Notes under the pieces: model-generated | Databases searched by the model: none | The model's input: the letters and a program-made list of their open reading frames with translations, nothing else | Told to the model about the DNA's origin: nothing | Shown: one piece after another, positions 44,744 through 55,855 of the stretch | How the letters are laid out: every line of letters starts with the position of its first letter | Numbering within the stretch: position 1 is the first letter of the stretch | Made by a program: the position numbers and the translations under genes | From: Romanomermis culicivorax | Lineage: Eukaryota; Nematoda; Enoplea; Mermithida; Mermithidae | Reading direction: 5' to 3' | DNA length: 64,000 nucleotides | NCBI GenBank assembly: GCA_963922205.1 | Contig: CAWUHX010000256.1 | Location: forward strand, 452,516-516,515

Positions 44744-45210
44744 GGAGTTTATCAAAATGGCACAATGTTATGAAGAAATTAGGAACTCGACCAAAGCTCA
44801 AGAGGAAGCCATAACTGCTTTAACTCAGAAAGTTGATAAAGCGAAAGCAAAAAGTCAACAAGAGGTTCAGCAGGAAAATGGTGTACTTACCACAAAAATA
44901 ACACTCACAACACGATTGACTGTAGAACCTTGAATTTTTATAAAGGTCTACAAAATCGTGGAAGGGGTGGAAATAGTGGAAGAGTCTTTGGAAGAGGAAG
45001 TCCTAGAGGAAGTTTTGGAAATTTCCGAGGTAGAGGAAATTTCAGAGGTAATTTCAGAGGAAATTAGGGAGGAAGTAGAGGAGGTTTTGGTAACAAAGGC
45101 GAAAGGGGAGCTTATCAAGTTTTGTTTCCTGACGACGAGGCGAAAAATTTGCAAGAGTATGCCGAGTTTCAGGAATACGTAAAGTTGAAGAAGCTCAGGG
45201 AGCAGATGAG
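44700..45210 (+). pseudogene. Gag C-terminal segment with RG-rich nucleic-acid-binding box
   Basis: A run of seven A residues at 44710-44716 marks a change of frame from Gag to a coiled-coil-like stretch (KMAQCYEEIRNSTKAQEE). A second shift near 44930 opens a frame with GRGGNSGRVFGRGSPRGSF and further FRG repeats. A TAG at 45065-45067 interrupts it before GGSRGGFGNKGERGAYQ. The RGG box probably replaces the zinc knuckle in RNA binding. The frames could be indels or sequencing errors at homopolymers. Confidence 0.65.
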
Positions 45211-45222
45211 ATTGTTACAGGC

Positions 45223-45930
45223 TTGTTACAGGCTACCACCCAGCTGATGTTTCCAGGACCAAATCTAATGGACCAACAACCAGTAATCGCAAATCAGAGT
45301 TCAAATACCTTGTTGGTTCCACAAAAGGTAGTTAGTCCATCGCAAGCCTCCGGGCAGACAGACCAACTGCCAACTAATGGTGTCAATAGTGTACAGCAGG
45401 AACCAATAATGGAGATGAAGTTGTGTGGTTTGCCTAATTGTGCAATGGAGAAAGAGGAGAATGTGCCAGAAATGGAATGCAGTGCTGAGTATGGTAGAAA
45501 GGCAACTGCAGAGGAACTGGATATGTTAGCAAGATACCCTAGAACACAGCCATTTCACATCAAAGTAACTGTGTGTTCGACTACTGCAAAGGCACTGATT
45601 GACACGGGAGCTCAGTGTTCAGTGATGTCGGCTGATTTCTTGAAAAAATCACTTGGACTGGAGTATACAGTGTACCCTAAGATCCTAAAAGTCACTGTCG
45701 CCAATGGTAAAGTAGTTAGTGCACATGGTTACGTTCAATTTCAAATGCAATGTGATTATGGCCGTTTTCCAGTTAAAGCTATCGTAATACCAGGGTCCGC
45801 AGAAGATTTGATATTGGGAACAGACTTCCTGGCCCATCCGGAAGTCAATACGGTAAAAGATTTTGGAAAAGGTTCAATGACTATGATGGGTGTAAAGAAA
45901 AGTATTGATTTGTTAACATCGGATAAGTAA
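45223..45930 (+). CDS. Retroviral-type aspartic protease segment of pol
   Basis: ALIDTGAQCSVM contains the catalytic DTG (Asp codon at 45601). EDLILGTDFL is the second conserved retropepsin element. The protease matures Gag and Pol. A TAA at 45928-45930 separates it from the RT frame, but coding continues in the same frame, so the stop is a single mutation. Confidence 0.88.
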   Translation: MLQATTQLMFPGPNLMDQQPVIANQSSNTLLVPQKVVSPSQASGQTDQLPTNGVNSVQQEPIMEMKLCGLPNCAMEKEENVPEMECSAEYGRKATAEELDMLARYPRTQPFHIKVTVCSTTAKALIDTGAQCSVMSADFLKKSLGLEYTVYPKILKVTVANGKVVSAHGYVQFQMQCDYGRFPVKAIVIPGSAEDLILGTDFLAHPEVNTVKDFGKGSMTMMGVKKSIDLLTSDK

Positions 45931-45942
45931 GCAATTCCAATA

Positions 45943-47412
45943 GTGGGGATGCATAATCCGATGATAGCAGAATCAATACAAGAAAATTCTATTGAAGAAG
46001 ATCAATGTTCGACAATTGAGCAACTGGAAGATCCAGTTCCAGTAGTGGCTTGTAATAGAATTTACATTCCACATGGAACAGATCAGCTAGTGAAAGCCAA
46101 ATTGTGGAATAAATCTTCGGCAAATAGAATAAATGGAATCATCGTAGAAGGTGATGATTCAGAAACGAGATTCAGAATAGACGATACTATAGTTGATGGT
46201 TCAAAGGAGGACTTTGTATTGATGATCTCCAATAATACGGGTTCCGGTTGCCTGATAGAACCTAATCAAGTTCTTGGCTACTGTAACTCCGTATTTCGGG
46301 GAGAATCAGGTGTATCAATTTTGCAGGCAGGAAATGGTGGAGAAAGTAGCCTAGAGGGCATTTTCGATGCCAAGGAATCAAAATTCGATGGAGTTGTGTT
46401 TCTGGAAGCATTGTACAAAATGACCTCTAAAGCTACAGTGTCAGAGGAACAGAAAGAGATGGTGATACAGCAACTCGTGAAATACCAGGATGTATTTAGC
46501 CTACCTCATGATCCTCTGACAACTACTCCCCATCTTACTTGTAAAATTAATACAGGTGATGCTAGCCCTGTGGCAAAACATTACTACAGAGCTGCCATTG
46601 AACGCCGACCATATATCAGGCAACATGTGCAAGAAATGCTAGACAAAGGAGTCATAGAGCCATCAAGATCGCCCTGGGCGGCGCCATTATTCCTAGTAGG
46701 GAAGAAAGATGGGTTGCTCAGGCTGGTTGTTGATTTCAGAGGCTTTAACGAGGTCACGAAGGATGATCGATATCCAATACCAAGAATGGATGATTATCTG
46801 GACTGCCTCGGGAGAGCAAAATTTTATATGACTCTTGACCTTAAGTCTGGTTATTGGCAAGTGCCAATGGAAGAAGGCAGTAAAGAAAAGACTGCTTTCC
46901 TGTGTCAAGAAGGGTTGTTTCAGTTCAAAGTAATGCCCTTTGGACTGAAAAATGCACCAGCCGAGTTCCAGAGGATGATGGAAAGAATCCTTCATCCTCA
47001 TGTTTGGAAGATATGTCTAGTTTATATAGACAATATCATAGTGTTCTCGAATACATTCGAGGAACACGTAGAAAATTTGAAATCGGTCCTGGATGCTCTG
47101 AGACGAGCCCAGCTTACACTTAAACCAGAAAAATGCGAATTCCCACCAAAGAAGGTACATTTTCTTGGTCATATTTTGGATTCTAATGGAATTTCGCTCA
47201 ATCCGAAAAAAGTGCAAGCTATTATTGAGTTTGAGTTCCCGGACTGGGTCAAGCATATGCAAAGGTTTCTCAGAATGCTCCAGTGGTGTAAAAAATTTAT
47301 ACCACATCTGGCAAAGCACGGAATAAATGGCTCGTTACAGAGGATCATTACAAAGCATTTAATGCTTCGAAAGAAGCACTGGTTTCGGTTCCATTTCTCA
47401 GGTACCCAGTAA
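45943..47412 (+). pseudogene. Reverse transcriptase segment of pol, active site altered to YIDN
   Basis: RT motifs appear in order: VIEPSRSPWAAPLFLVGKKD, LVVDFRGFNEVT, FYMTLDLKSGYWQVPM, TAFLCQEGLFQFKVMPFGLK and VYIDNIIVFS. The last should be YxDD; the second Asp is Asn here (AAT at 47032-47034), which removes a metal ligand. After KKFIPHLAKH the frame is lost around 47320-47335, and the equivalent of the thumb-RNase H link continues one frame over. It converts element RNA to cDNA when intact; this copy should not. Confidence 0.92.
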
Positions 47413-48257
47413 TGGATGGCTCAGCCCAGTTCATTCTACAAACTGATGCCAGTGGAACAGCACTAGGGGCTGTTCTGTATCAAGAGTCTGGAGACGACAA
47501 GTGGGTCATAGCATACAATAGCCCTGTGCTAAAAGAGGACGAGAAAAAGCGGTGCACAACTGAAAGGGAGTGCCTGGCGATTATCTACGGCCTCAAAATC
47601 TACCGGCACTATTTATTGGGGCAGAAAGTATTGATTAAGACAGATCACAGACCACTGTTATCAATGAAAGTCAACACTACAACAAATGACAAATTGAAAT
47701 GGTGGTATGCGATCATAAATCAATACAACCACAAGTTAGAATACGTGCCCGGTAGACAAAATGCTATGGCTGACTTTCTCTCTAGAAAGGATGAGCCAGA
47801 GGATGTGGTGAAATCACCACCAAAGTGGGAAAGCATGTTCAAATCGGATGTTGTTTCCTCCGATGTCAAAGGAATAATAAAAGAACAACAGGAACAACAA
47901 CAAATTTCCTTGGTGGCCGAGAGGAACAACATCCCCGAAAAGAATAAATCCCACAAGGATAAAAAGGAAGGAGAGGATGCTGGAATTAGTCCTGAGGACG
48001 AAAGAGAGCATTCTAAAGGAGTAGAAGCGGTGGTAACCCGAAGCAAAGCTCGTGTTTCGGAAAAGGTACAGAAAGAAAATCAGGAAACTGATAAATCTGC
48101 AATACCTAAGAAACAAGACAATGTGCAGTGGTTACACCCTAGAAAGGAAGAGGAATTTGATAAACCGGGAACATCAGGAGAAAAAGAGATACCTATTGGC
48201 CTGATCCCAGATGACTTGATGAGCAAACTGCAAAAAGCAGACGAAAGCTTAAAGTAA
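47335..48257 (+). CDS. RNase H and linker segment of pol
   Basis: The segment EDHYKAFNASKEALVSVPF leads into LQTDASGTALGAVLYQ, TERECLAIIYGLKIYRHYL, KTDHRPL and MADFLSR, the conserved Ty3 RNase H blocks with catalytic Asp, Glu and Asp. An acidic, lysine-rich linker (about 47800-48250) follows. TAA at 48255-48257 interrupts an otherwise continuous frame into integrase. Confidence 0.85.
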
Positions 48258-49523
48258 ATCTGGGATAGATTAGGTGAAAATAGCACCACGAAGTATCACA
48301 CTGGGTTCTATGGAGAAAATGGTGTATTGTATAGGGAAACTGAGGCAGAAAGCGAAGACCAATTGGTCGTACCCGCAAACCTCAGGGACTCTGTACTGCA
48401 TCAGCATCATGGTGCTGTAATAATGACACACCAGGGTTTCAAAAGAACTCTGAGTGTCATGAAATTGCACTATTGGTGGCCTGGCATGGAAAAAGATGTC
48501 AGGGAATGGATAAAATACTGCGTTGTCTGTCAAATGGCAACTGCAGGAAAGCCATCTATTCCTCCCTTGATACCCATTGTGCCACAAGGTCCATTCGACA
48601 TTGTATCTGTGGATATAGTAGGAATTTCGCCTTTGGGAGAAAGAATGCCTTATGTTATAGTTTTTCAGGACTATTTCACAAAATGGGTTGAAGCTGAGAT
48701 GATCCCAGATCAATCAGCAAATTCAGTTGTGAATGCGTTCTTAGAAGCTATAATATTTAGGCATGGAACACCAATGAAACTCCTAAGTGACAATGGATCT
48801 TGTTTTACTTAGGATTTAATGAAATCAGTTTGTGATTTATTAGAGTGTAAGAAGATCTTCACTACTGCTTACCACCCTCAGGGTAATGGTATGGTAGAGA
48901 GGTTCAACCAAACTCTAATAAAACCACTGAGAAAAGTAGCTATCGGTGAACCCGATAGCTGGCCAAGATATCTCAAATCAGTAGTCTTTGCCTACAATGC
49001 TAGCCCACACGCAGTGACGAAGGCCTCGCCATTTGCATTGTTTTGGGGCCATGAGGCAAAGTTCGGGATGAATTTGTCAAAAGCCCTTAAAATAGTAATG
49101 CCCATGAATTATGAGGCATACAAATTCATCCTAACAGACCATTTAACCAGGCTTTATGGTATTATTGCCGAAAATATCTGGAAAGCAGCGGAAGCTAGCA
49201 AAAGATATTTCGACAAGAAAATTAAAACCTCGGTTTTTAAAGACAATGATTGGGTACTTCTTAAAGTTGATAAGCAAAAGAAACTAGGCTTAACTTGGGA
49301 AGGACCCTTCATTATAACTGATGTTTCCAGGTTAGAAGATAATGTCATAACAATTGCAGGTTATGATAATCTTTTCCTACGGCAAAAGGTTTCAGCAAGT
49401 AGGCTGAAAATTTTTCGCTATGAGAGTACACGATGGCAGAACTACGTAAAAAATCGATCGAATCGTCTTACTGTACCTTCGCAATTAGCGGAGAGTAGTG
49501 CGACGCCCGATGTAGTTTCGTAG
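48258..49523 (+). pseudogene. Integrase segment of pol, one in-frame TAG
   Basis: The zinc-binding HHCC region is HQHHGAVIMTHQG ... CVVCQMA. The catalytic core is DDE: Asp in VSVDIVG, Asp in LLSDNGS and Glu in GNGMVERFNQ. A TAG at 48810-48812 falls between the second Asp and the Glu. The C-terminal region has LGLTWEGPFII, the GPF/Y-like module. It integrates cDNA. No chromodomain follows; the frame ends 49521-49523. Confidence 0.9.
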
Positions 49524-49952
49524 GGGCAAAATCTGCCAATTTGTGTGTATTTATTTTGTATATTTAATAAATATTTATTCCAATTGTGTTTTGTAACAGT
49601 TGAAATCCGTTTTCATATTTTTTGATATGTAGGATTGTGTTTTAACGGAGCGGGGGAAAAGCTTTTAAAGCGAAAGACCCGTTTTCGTACATTTTTTCAT
49701 TTGACAACTTCTTGGTTAACACCTCAAAATCATTCAAAACTTTCAAAAGTCGTGTCCCGCGTCTGCTCTTCATTTTTCAAATCTTTTTCGAAAAAATTGT
49801 GAACCGAAGAGCCCTCCTGTGAGGTAATTTGCAGCCGCAAGGGACTAGACTGTAAATGTTTTATACATCTGTCTACTTTTCACAGCTGCAAATCCGGTTT
49901 AAAAATTTTTTAAAATTATTTCAGTGCAAAGAATCGGGCCCAAAAATTTCAA
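49524..49952. other. Spacer between integrase and exonuclease gene
   Basis: Contains an AATAAA near 49565, which could be a poly(A) signal for pol transcripts, and a purine run GGAGCGGGGGAAAA at 49647-49660. That run resembles a polypurine tract but is not followed by a recognisable LTR start. Confidence 0.45.
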
Positions 49953-52900
49953 ATGGGTACGCCAAACGAGTGTACTCGGACGTACAAGGCGACGGACGAC
50001 GAGGTCCAGTTTGGGGAGCCGCACCCGCGGCAGAATAATCGATATTTTTTGGGCGACGGTAAGCAACCATTTTTTATTTGTAAATAGTTGGGTAAGAAAA
50101 TGAGTGGAGGTTACGCTTGTCAGGGGTGTTTTGTAAGACTGTTTCTGTGCCCTTTCTCGGACGAGCTACCAACTGGGAGTTGAGAAATAAACACAAAAAT
50201 TAGGTAGAAGGGGGTGGCAAGGGCCGAACCTAGGTGATCCGAAAAAGACTTCGGTCGAATTAGGTGATCCCATTAGGGGAGGTTTTTGTCATTCCCGCTC
50301 CCTCTGGTTTCCGCAAAGCGGCGAAGAAGGGGATTAGCAGAAACTAGTCGTGGAGATCAGGGTTGTGATCGATTGAGCACTGATCGAGTAGCAAGAGTGT
50401 GTTGGGTTAGAGTGAAAAAACACCTAATTTCACATATTTTTGCCTATCAATTTTGGTTTCTATAAAGGGACACCCAACAGCCAGAAAGGCTAAAAATCAA
50501 GTTCCCGCTCCAAAAATTTCAAAAATTCAAAAGTTAAAATGGTGTTCTGCACGAAAGTGATAGAGTTTTCCCCAAAGGTTAAAGGAGTAATAGTGGGTAA
50601 AATTACCCAAAGAGTTCAAAAAGGGTCACGAAAATGCACATAAAGAGTTAGTAGAGTATGTCTGTGTAAAAATTTAAATGTCCTGGATTTTTAGACCACA
50701 ACATCCGTCGGGCAATGTGGATAGCAGAGTTAAAAAGGTGGTTTTTTGCCCTTTTTGAGTTCTGGCCGACCAACCCTATCGAGCCGATAATTGTTCCTAT
50801 GGGAAGTGTGGAAAGGGTGGTAAAACACCTAGAAAGCAGCACTCTCCGAGGCATGACCATTGTCGGCTTCGATGTAGAGAAGGTGAACAGCGAGGACGCT
50901 AGAAAGCTATTTAGGTGGGGGTTCGAAAACGAAAAAGGCAACCAGTTTGCCAGATTAGTTTCATTCGCCCACCTAAATGGCAAAACATTCGTAATCGATT
51001 TAACGTTGCTGCAAGAGCAAGAGTGGAACATCTTGTTACACTTTTTACCCTCAGCGATGTTGTTAGTGGGTTATGCCGTTTTGGAGGACATAGTTTCAAT
51101 TATCAATGTCCGTGGATGCGGAAAAAGCACCGATGGTCGCGACATGTCTGACGCGATTAGATGTAGTATCAAAGATGGAAATCTTGGAAGATACTATGAT
51201 CTAAGCGTCACGGCAAAGCAGATCATGGGAAGCGAGATTACCAAATCCAGGAAAGCAGGAATCTGCCCTGAGACATTGAAATTGAAAGGCCTCTTTGCTG
51301 AAATGTATTTGGCTGACATTGGTCCTCACCAGACTGATTTCAGTCTTTTACGTAATAGGCAAAGTGTGGCCAAAGAAAGAGTCCCCGAAGAGATACTGCA
51401 GTACGCTGGTATGGATGCCTTCTTTTCATTGGCAATTTTTATGGGGGCATTTCACTATGGGTATGTGATTGAGCTATGTGGGGGAGTTGCCAACTTTCCT
51501 CACGATATAGTCGATCCGTATCAGATTGAAATTCTTTCATATAAATTTTATCAGTTTTACTCATATATAGTTATGGACTATAAACTAGGAAACTTTGTGG
51601 GTACACCTGATATTGTGGTTAGGCAGCCTGAGGCCACCTACCACATGATGCGCCAAGAAATGTATGCAAGATGGGTCACACAAGTGCAAGAAATAGGGCC
51701 TAATTTTCGTTGCCATCGGGACATCTGCAATCCTAGGAAAGGGAAAGAAAATTTGCCATGGCGAGGCATCTATCCAGGTGCTTATCGTCAGGGTAAAAAA
51801 TTAAAGCCCAATTCCTATGATGAGGCAAGTGATCCCGACGACGACGAAATGATTAGGCCTGAACAGCGCTTGTCGGCCAAGGATAGGTTGCGCCTACAGT
51901 TAGTAGAGGAAATGGCGCAAGGGAAGCAGTATCATGAGCTCACACAGCCAGCGTCCTTAGTTTGGTTCATTGACACAGCAAGGAAAGTTGTCAAACTACC
52001 CCAAGATCGTCAAAAGCAAGCACTAATAGATGCCCTAAAAAATCATCTGGTTCATGTGCCTATTGATATTGATCCTGGGGTGGGTTATTTTGACAAAGAT
52101 CACTGGGAGCCTCAGCTGGCGGAGTATGCTAAGACATTTGAGGAAAAGCAGTTCTCGGAACTGCAAGCCACTTGTGCCTTAGTCCCACTGGCCTTTCACG
52201 TGATCTGGCCCCATAGCAGAAAGGAACTGGACTTTGTAATGACCGAAATGTTTAGTTACAGGTTCATTACATCGTTCAGCCCAGAGCTACAGGGCAAGAT
52301 AAAGGAAATGGCTTGGTGGTCAGACGAAAGGTTATCTCAATATCTTTTGTTGGCGAAAACTCTTCCAAACATAGAGTATGAGGTACCCCGAAAAGGTGCT
52401 GGAATATATGTTTGGATGAATCGATTCGGATTTATGCCGATTCGATTAAGATTATGGAAGAATGCAGATGTGTGCGCGCCAATCCCTGGCAGCCCTGACA
52501 CAATAACTATGGACAGTAAGAGCTATAGCTCAAATCCGTATTATTATGTTAGGTTCTACCATATCAAGCTAGCACAAAGAACGCCTTCATTAAGATATGG
52601 GGTAACCTGGCAAACCAAAATCGATAAGGTCCGAGACGTCTATGGGTCATTGGCGGAAAATAGGGAGTATACTATAGCCTTCCCTAAAAAGACCTTTGAC
52701 TACTATAGACCTCTGGCATCGGATTTACTGGGAATTCAGCACACATATAGTTATAAAACGGGTGAAGGTACTGTCACCAAATTAGCTGGCAAGATTAGTC
52801 CCACCAAGACTGATAGTCTGAAAGGCGAGGACAAACAGCAGGCTGATGTAGGTGTTGTTAAATTTCCGATATTTTCAGGTCAGGAAGTCCAAACGTCGGA

Positions 52901-52973
52901 AAGCGAAATCTTCAGCGATGCAGTGGGACTGCCGGCTGAAGATGAATCGCCAGACCAAGGACTTGAGGATTAG
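49953..52973 (+). CDS. DEDDy 3'-5' exonuclease (WRN/RNase D-like) protein of a retroelement
   Basis: Two exons: 49953-50058 (35 codons plus one base, starting MGTPNEC, donor GACG/GTAAGC) and 50695-52973 (acceptor TTTTTAG). Phases agree and the product is 794 residues up to the first stop. The exonuclease domain covers about residues 80-290: GFDVEK gives D95 and E97, GYAVLED gives D167, and LQYAGMDAFF gives Y272 and D276. All five DEDDy residues are therefore present. LKLKGLFAEMYL matches the family helix before motif III. The C-terminal 500 residues resemble nothing I know, but are conserved in the two decayed copies in this window. Predicted to remove nucleotides from 3' ends; the natural substrate is unknown. 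Confidence 0.8.
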
Positions 52974-54791
52974 GACGTGACTGAGCTGTTGGAAGAAGAG
53001 CAGCAGCAAGAGCAATCGGTTCCAGCAATGGAACTGATGCAAGCTCAAACTACTCAGACGCAGTCGGAACTCAACAACCAGCATTGATTAGAAGTTATTC
53101 TAAAGATGGAAGAGGAGGCGAAGGAAAGAATTCGACTACAACGCCAATTAATGGAGGAAGAATTGGCGAAGAATGCAGCCATTTACAACGAAAAACTTCG
53201 TCAAATGTCAATTCAATTTGGACTCCAAAAGGACGATACCGCAGTGCCCGAAGTGGAAGCAAAAGTAGTCGTATTAGAGCCACCATCGCCGATGAAGGTA
53301 GACGACGATATGGCCTCCGATAAGCTCGTTATTGACGAAACGAAAGCGGAAACGCCCGACTCGGAGATGATGGAGAGCAAGGAGGTAATAGCGTTCTCAG
53401 CTGATGGGGGTGTTCCAGGATTGTATTCAGCCAAAGTCGTTCAGAGTATGAGAGAAAAAGGCTGGAACGACGAGAAAATATTATTTATGGCTGAAAGGAA
53501 GAAGAAAATGAGAGTGAAGGAGAAGGAAAGGAGGAAGAAGGGTATTAAGGGAGCAAAAGCAGAAGCGAAAGAGGAAGACAGTAAGACGGCGACTTCGTCC
53601 GTCATATCTACCTCAACTTCTACGATTACCTCGACTACTACCACCACTTCTCAAATTACTTCTACTTCAACTGGAACACTGTCATTGGCTACATCTTCAG
53701 TGGCAACTGCAACTCAAGATAGTACATCCAAGACTAGTCAAACTTCAGGCGCAATAGGCCTTGCGATGGGGAAACCGATGCCGAAAGGCCAGACAAAACC
53801 CAGCAAGGACCAAAAACCGGGAGTGGCAGCTAGCCAAGTGCAAGTGGCTGGTCCTAGTAAAATTAAGCAGGCACAGGCTGCTCAGGCAACTGAAACGCCG
53901 GAAGTGACTGCAGAAAAATTCAAGGACAGTCTCTTGGACTTCTGGGGTGTCTATCAACCAAAAGCCAGAGAATCTGGCCCAATATCATTTTTCACGAGTG
54001 CAGTGGCCAAGTATTTTGCTTTCGAGCAATTTGAGTCAGAAAGGGTTTTCTTCATGGTGAATGATGCGGTTAGGGAAATCTACCAGGATTATGAACAACA
54101 GTTCAGAATCCAGGGAGCTTTTCTCTATGATCGGACCAATTTACCTGAAGAGCTCTGGGAAAGAGTCATGTATGACTTTCTCCCCAGGTGGCTCAAGATG
54201 GAGAGAGCACCTGATGTGTTTTCCTCGGTCAGGTATTTGGTTATGATGCTATTCCTCATGTTGGAATGCGCCCCGCTATCCCCGATGCATATTGGAAACA
54301 TTTATGCCAGGGCGATGGTGGCGGCGAATAACCGACTGTTGAGGGTGTATAATAACCACGATACCCCCTTGGAATACAAAAGGGCCTTTCGATCTGTGAT
54401 GCTTAGTAGCAATCACCAGGTTGGATTGATGGGAGCCAAAAGAAGCGCCAGTTCAGACTTGCAAAGCTCTGTTAAATTCAGTAAAGCTCAAGACGGAAAA
54501 ACTGGTGCTACTTTGAAGGTTCCCGGACCTCAAGGTCAGGGTCAAGGCCAAGGAAGCCAGGAAATAGCTCGGAGTACACAAGGAAAGGTGCAAAAGACTG
54601 GTAACTGCGGCCGAGGTCAGTTTCAGTTCCACAACCCCAACAGGGGTGGTCGTGGAGCAGTGCCTGGCAGAGGTGCCACGCCTCAGGTGCAAGGTAGAGG
54701 AGGCCAGCAGGGCCAACGGGTATGGAGACCTTACGGAGGTCGTGGAGGAGCCCATAGAGGGGCGCAAGGAGGCGGCGGGCCGCAACAGTAA
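52974..54791 (+). CDS. C-terminal coiled-coil and RGG protein, in frame with the exonuclease
   Basis: The same frame continues past TAG (52971-52973) for 37 Glu/Gln-rich codons to TGA (53085-53087), then through a Met at 53106 to 54791. The 53106 frame has a charged coiled coil ([19 protein letters not shown]), a Lys-rich and Ser/Thr-rich stretch, a helical domain (about 53900-54450, [16 protein letters not shown] and [11 protein letters not shown]), and an RGG-rich tail ([20 protein letters not shown]). The tail suggests RNA binding. The helical domain could be capsid-like, but I cannot show it. It may be read separately, by readthrough, or be broken by two mutations. Confidence 0.7.
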
Positions 54792-55488
54792 ATTAGCTGC
54801 AAGGTCTTTGGCCTAAAAATATTGTTTTTGCATTTATTTTGGATAAAAAACACAAAATACAAAAAAAATATAAAACCACAAAAATACAAAAAAAAATATA
54901 TAAAATACAAAATACAAAAAAAAAATTTTTTTATTTGTTGCGCGCTTTAAATTTCTATTCGTTTTTCGTACCTCGCATTGCCAAAACGGGCATGTACAAA
55001 AATTTATTTTTTCACTTAATCTCGGTTACTATCTCGCCTTACTTTTCTTTTTTTTTGCTCAATCGATACGCCGGGATTTGATTTTTTTTTGTGATACTCG
55101 TACTAATGTACATATTTTGTAGTTTATTTAGATATAATAGAAAATTTTTTTTTTGGTGAGGGCAACGTTGGAAAAAAGGCGGAGACTTCACGGCGAAACA
55201 CACAACCGGAAAGAGATAGACAGATAAATGTTCTGTCCCTGGCATCCAGCGTATGGCACGAAACGAAAGGTTAGGGGATGGACGGCAACTGAAGACCCTC
55301 GGCCCTGGTGCAGGTCAAATTTGATTCCGTGTTAGGCCAACAAAGTCAAGCCGACGCGGAGTCGTCGATCCATCGGCGTCCAGACCAAGAGGTAGCGCAC
55401 CCGGACGGCCTTGTGGACATTCCGGTATGCCTAATAAAAGACTTGACGTAAGAGGGTGGTCATTCGGAAAGCTTTCCACAAGGGGGCA
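54792..55488. other. 3' untranslated or spacer DNA of the exonuclease gene
   Basis: A-rich run at 54840-54930, then mixed sequence ending in the purine run CAAGGGGGC at 55480-55487, which resembles the tract before the copy 2 3' LTR. No coding sequence supported. Confidence 0.4.
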
Positions 55489-55855
55489 TGAATGACCAAA
55501 AAGGTTCAGAAAACTGCTTTGACTGTATTAGGGCCTGAAAAGGTTCCAAAATTGTCATTGTCGCATTATATGAATCTTTTTAACCTCCCATTGGTCAGTT
55601 TCGAGGCTCGAGGGATGTCGGGGATGGACATAGTCTATCTCCAGGTTGCGAAGAAATAGCCAAAGTTGACGCAAAACGCGTCGACGCCGATTTGCATAGA
55701 CACCGCGCATAAATATGCCGGTCGTCTATGTTTTTGGTCATTCTATGATTGTTTGTTTATTTTTAATAAAAGATAAATCGGCGGCCCAGTAGGGCAAATT
55801 TTATATATTATTTGTTATATTATTTTTGGTGGAGCATTTCGGCCCAAATACAACA
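55489..55855 (+). repeat. Candidate 3' LTR downstream of the exonuclease gene
   Basis: Starts TGAATGACC immediately after CAAGGGGGCA and ends AAATACAACA, like the LTR ends of copy 2. CATAAATATG near 55705 could be a TATA region, and AATAAA at about 55765 a poly(A) signal. No matching 5' LTR could be found in the window, so this rests on ends and position only. Confidence 0.4.

Larger units (their letters stand above)
43133..49523 (+). mobile_element. Ty3/gypsy retrotransposon gag-pol internal region
   Basis: The order gag, protease, reverse transcriptase, RNase H, integrase defines Ty3/gypsy (Metaviridae-type) organisation. There is no chromodomain or envelope that I recognise. Inactivating changes are few: in-frame stops at 43400, 45928, 48255 and 48810, frameshifts near 44710 and 47325, and a changed polymerase motif. 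This suggests a fairly recent loss. No LTR pair could be matched around this block. The next gene on the same strand starts 430 bp downstream. Confidence 0.92.

Noticed and set aside
44948-45182. Glu/Val-rich and Ser/Thr-rich frames on both strands at 45.0-45.2 kb
   Set aside because: They are other-frame readings of the RG-rich Gag segment, whose GGA/AGA codons produce acidic or serine repeats when shifted.
49953-52973. Exonuclease gene as an ordinary host WRN or RNase D gene
   Set aside because: Two decayed homologues with the same middle domain lie nearby, one of them between LTRs, and the gene sits directly behind a Ty3 pol on the same strand. The large C-terminal region does not resemble host family members I know.
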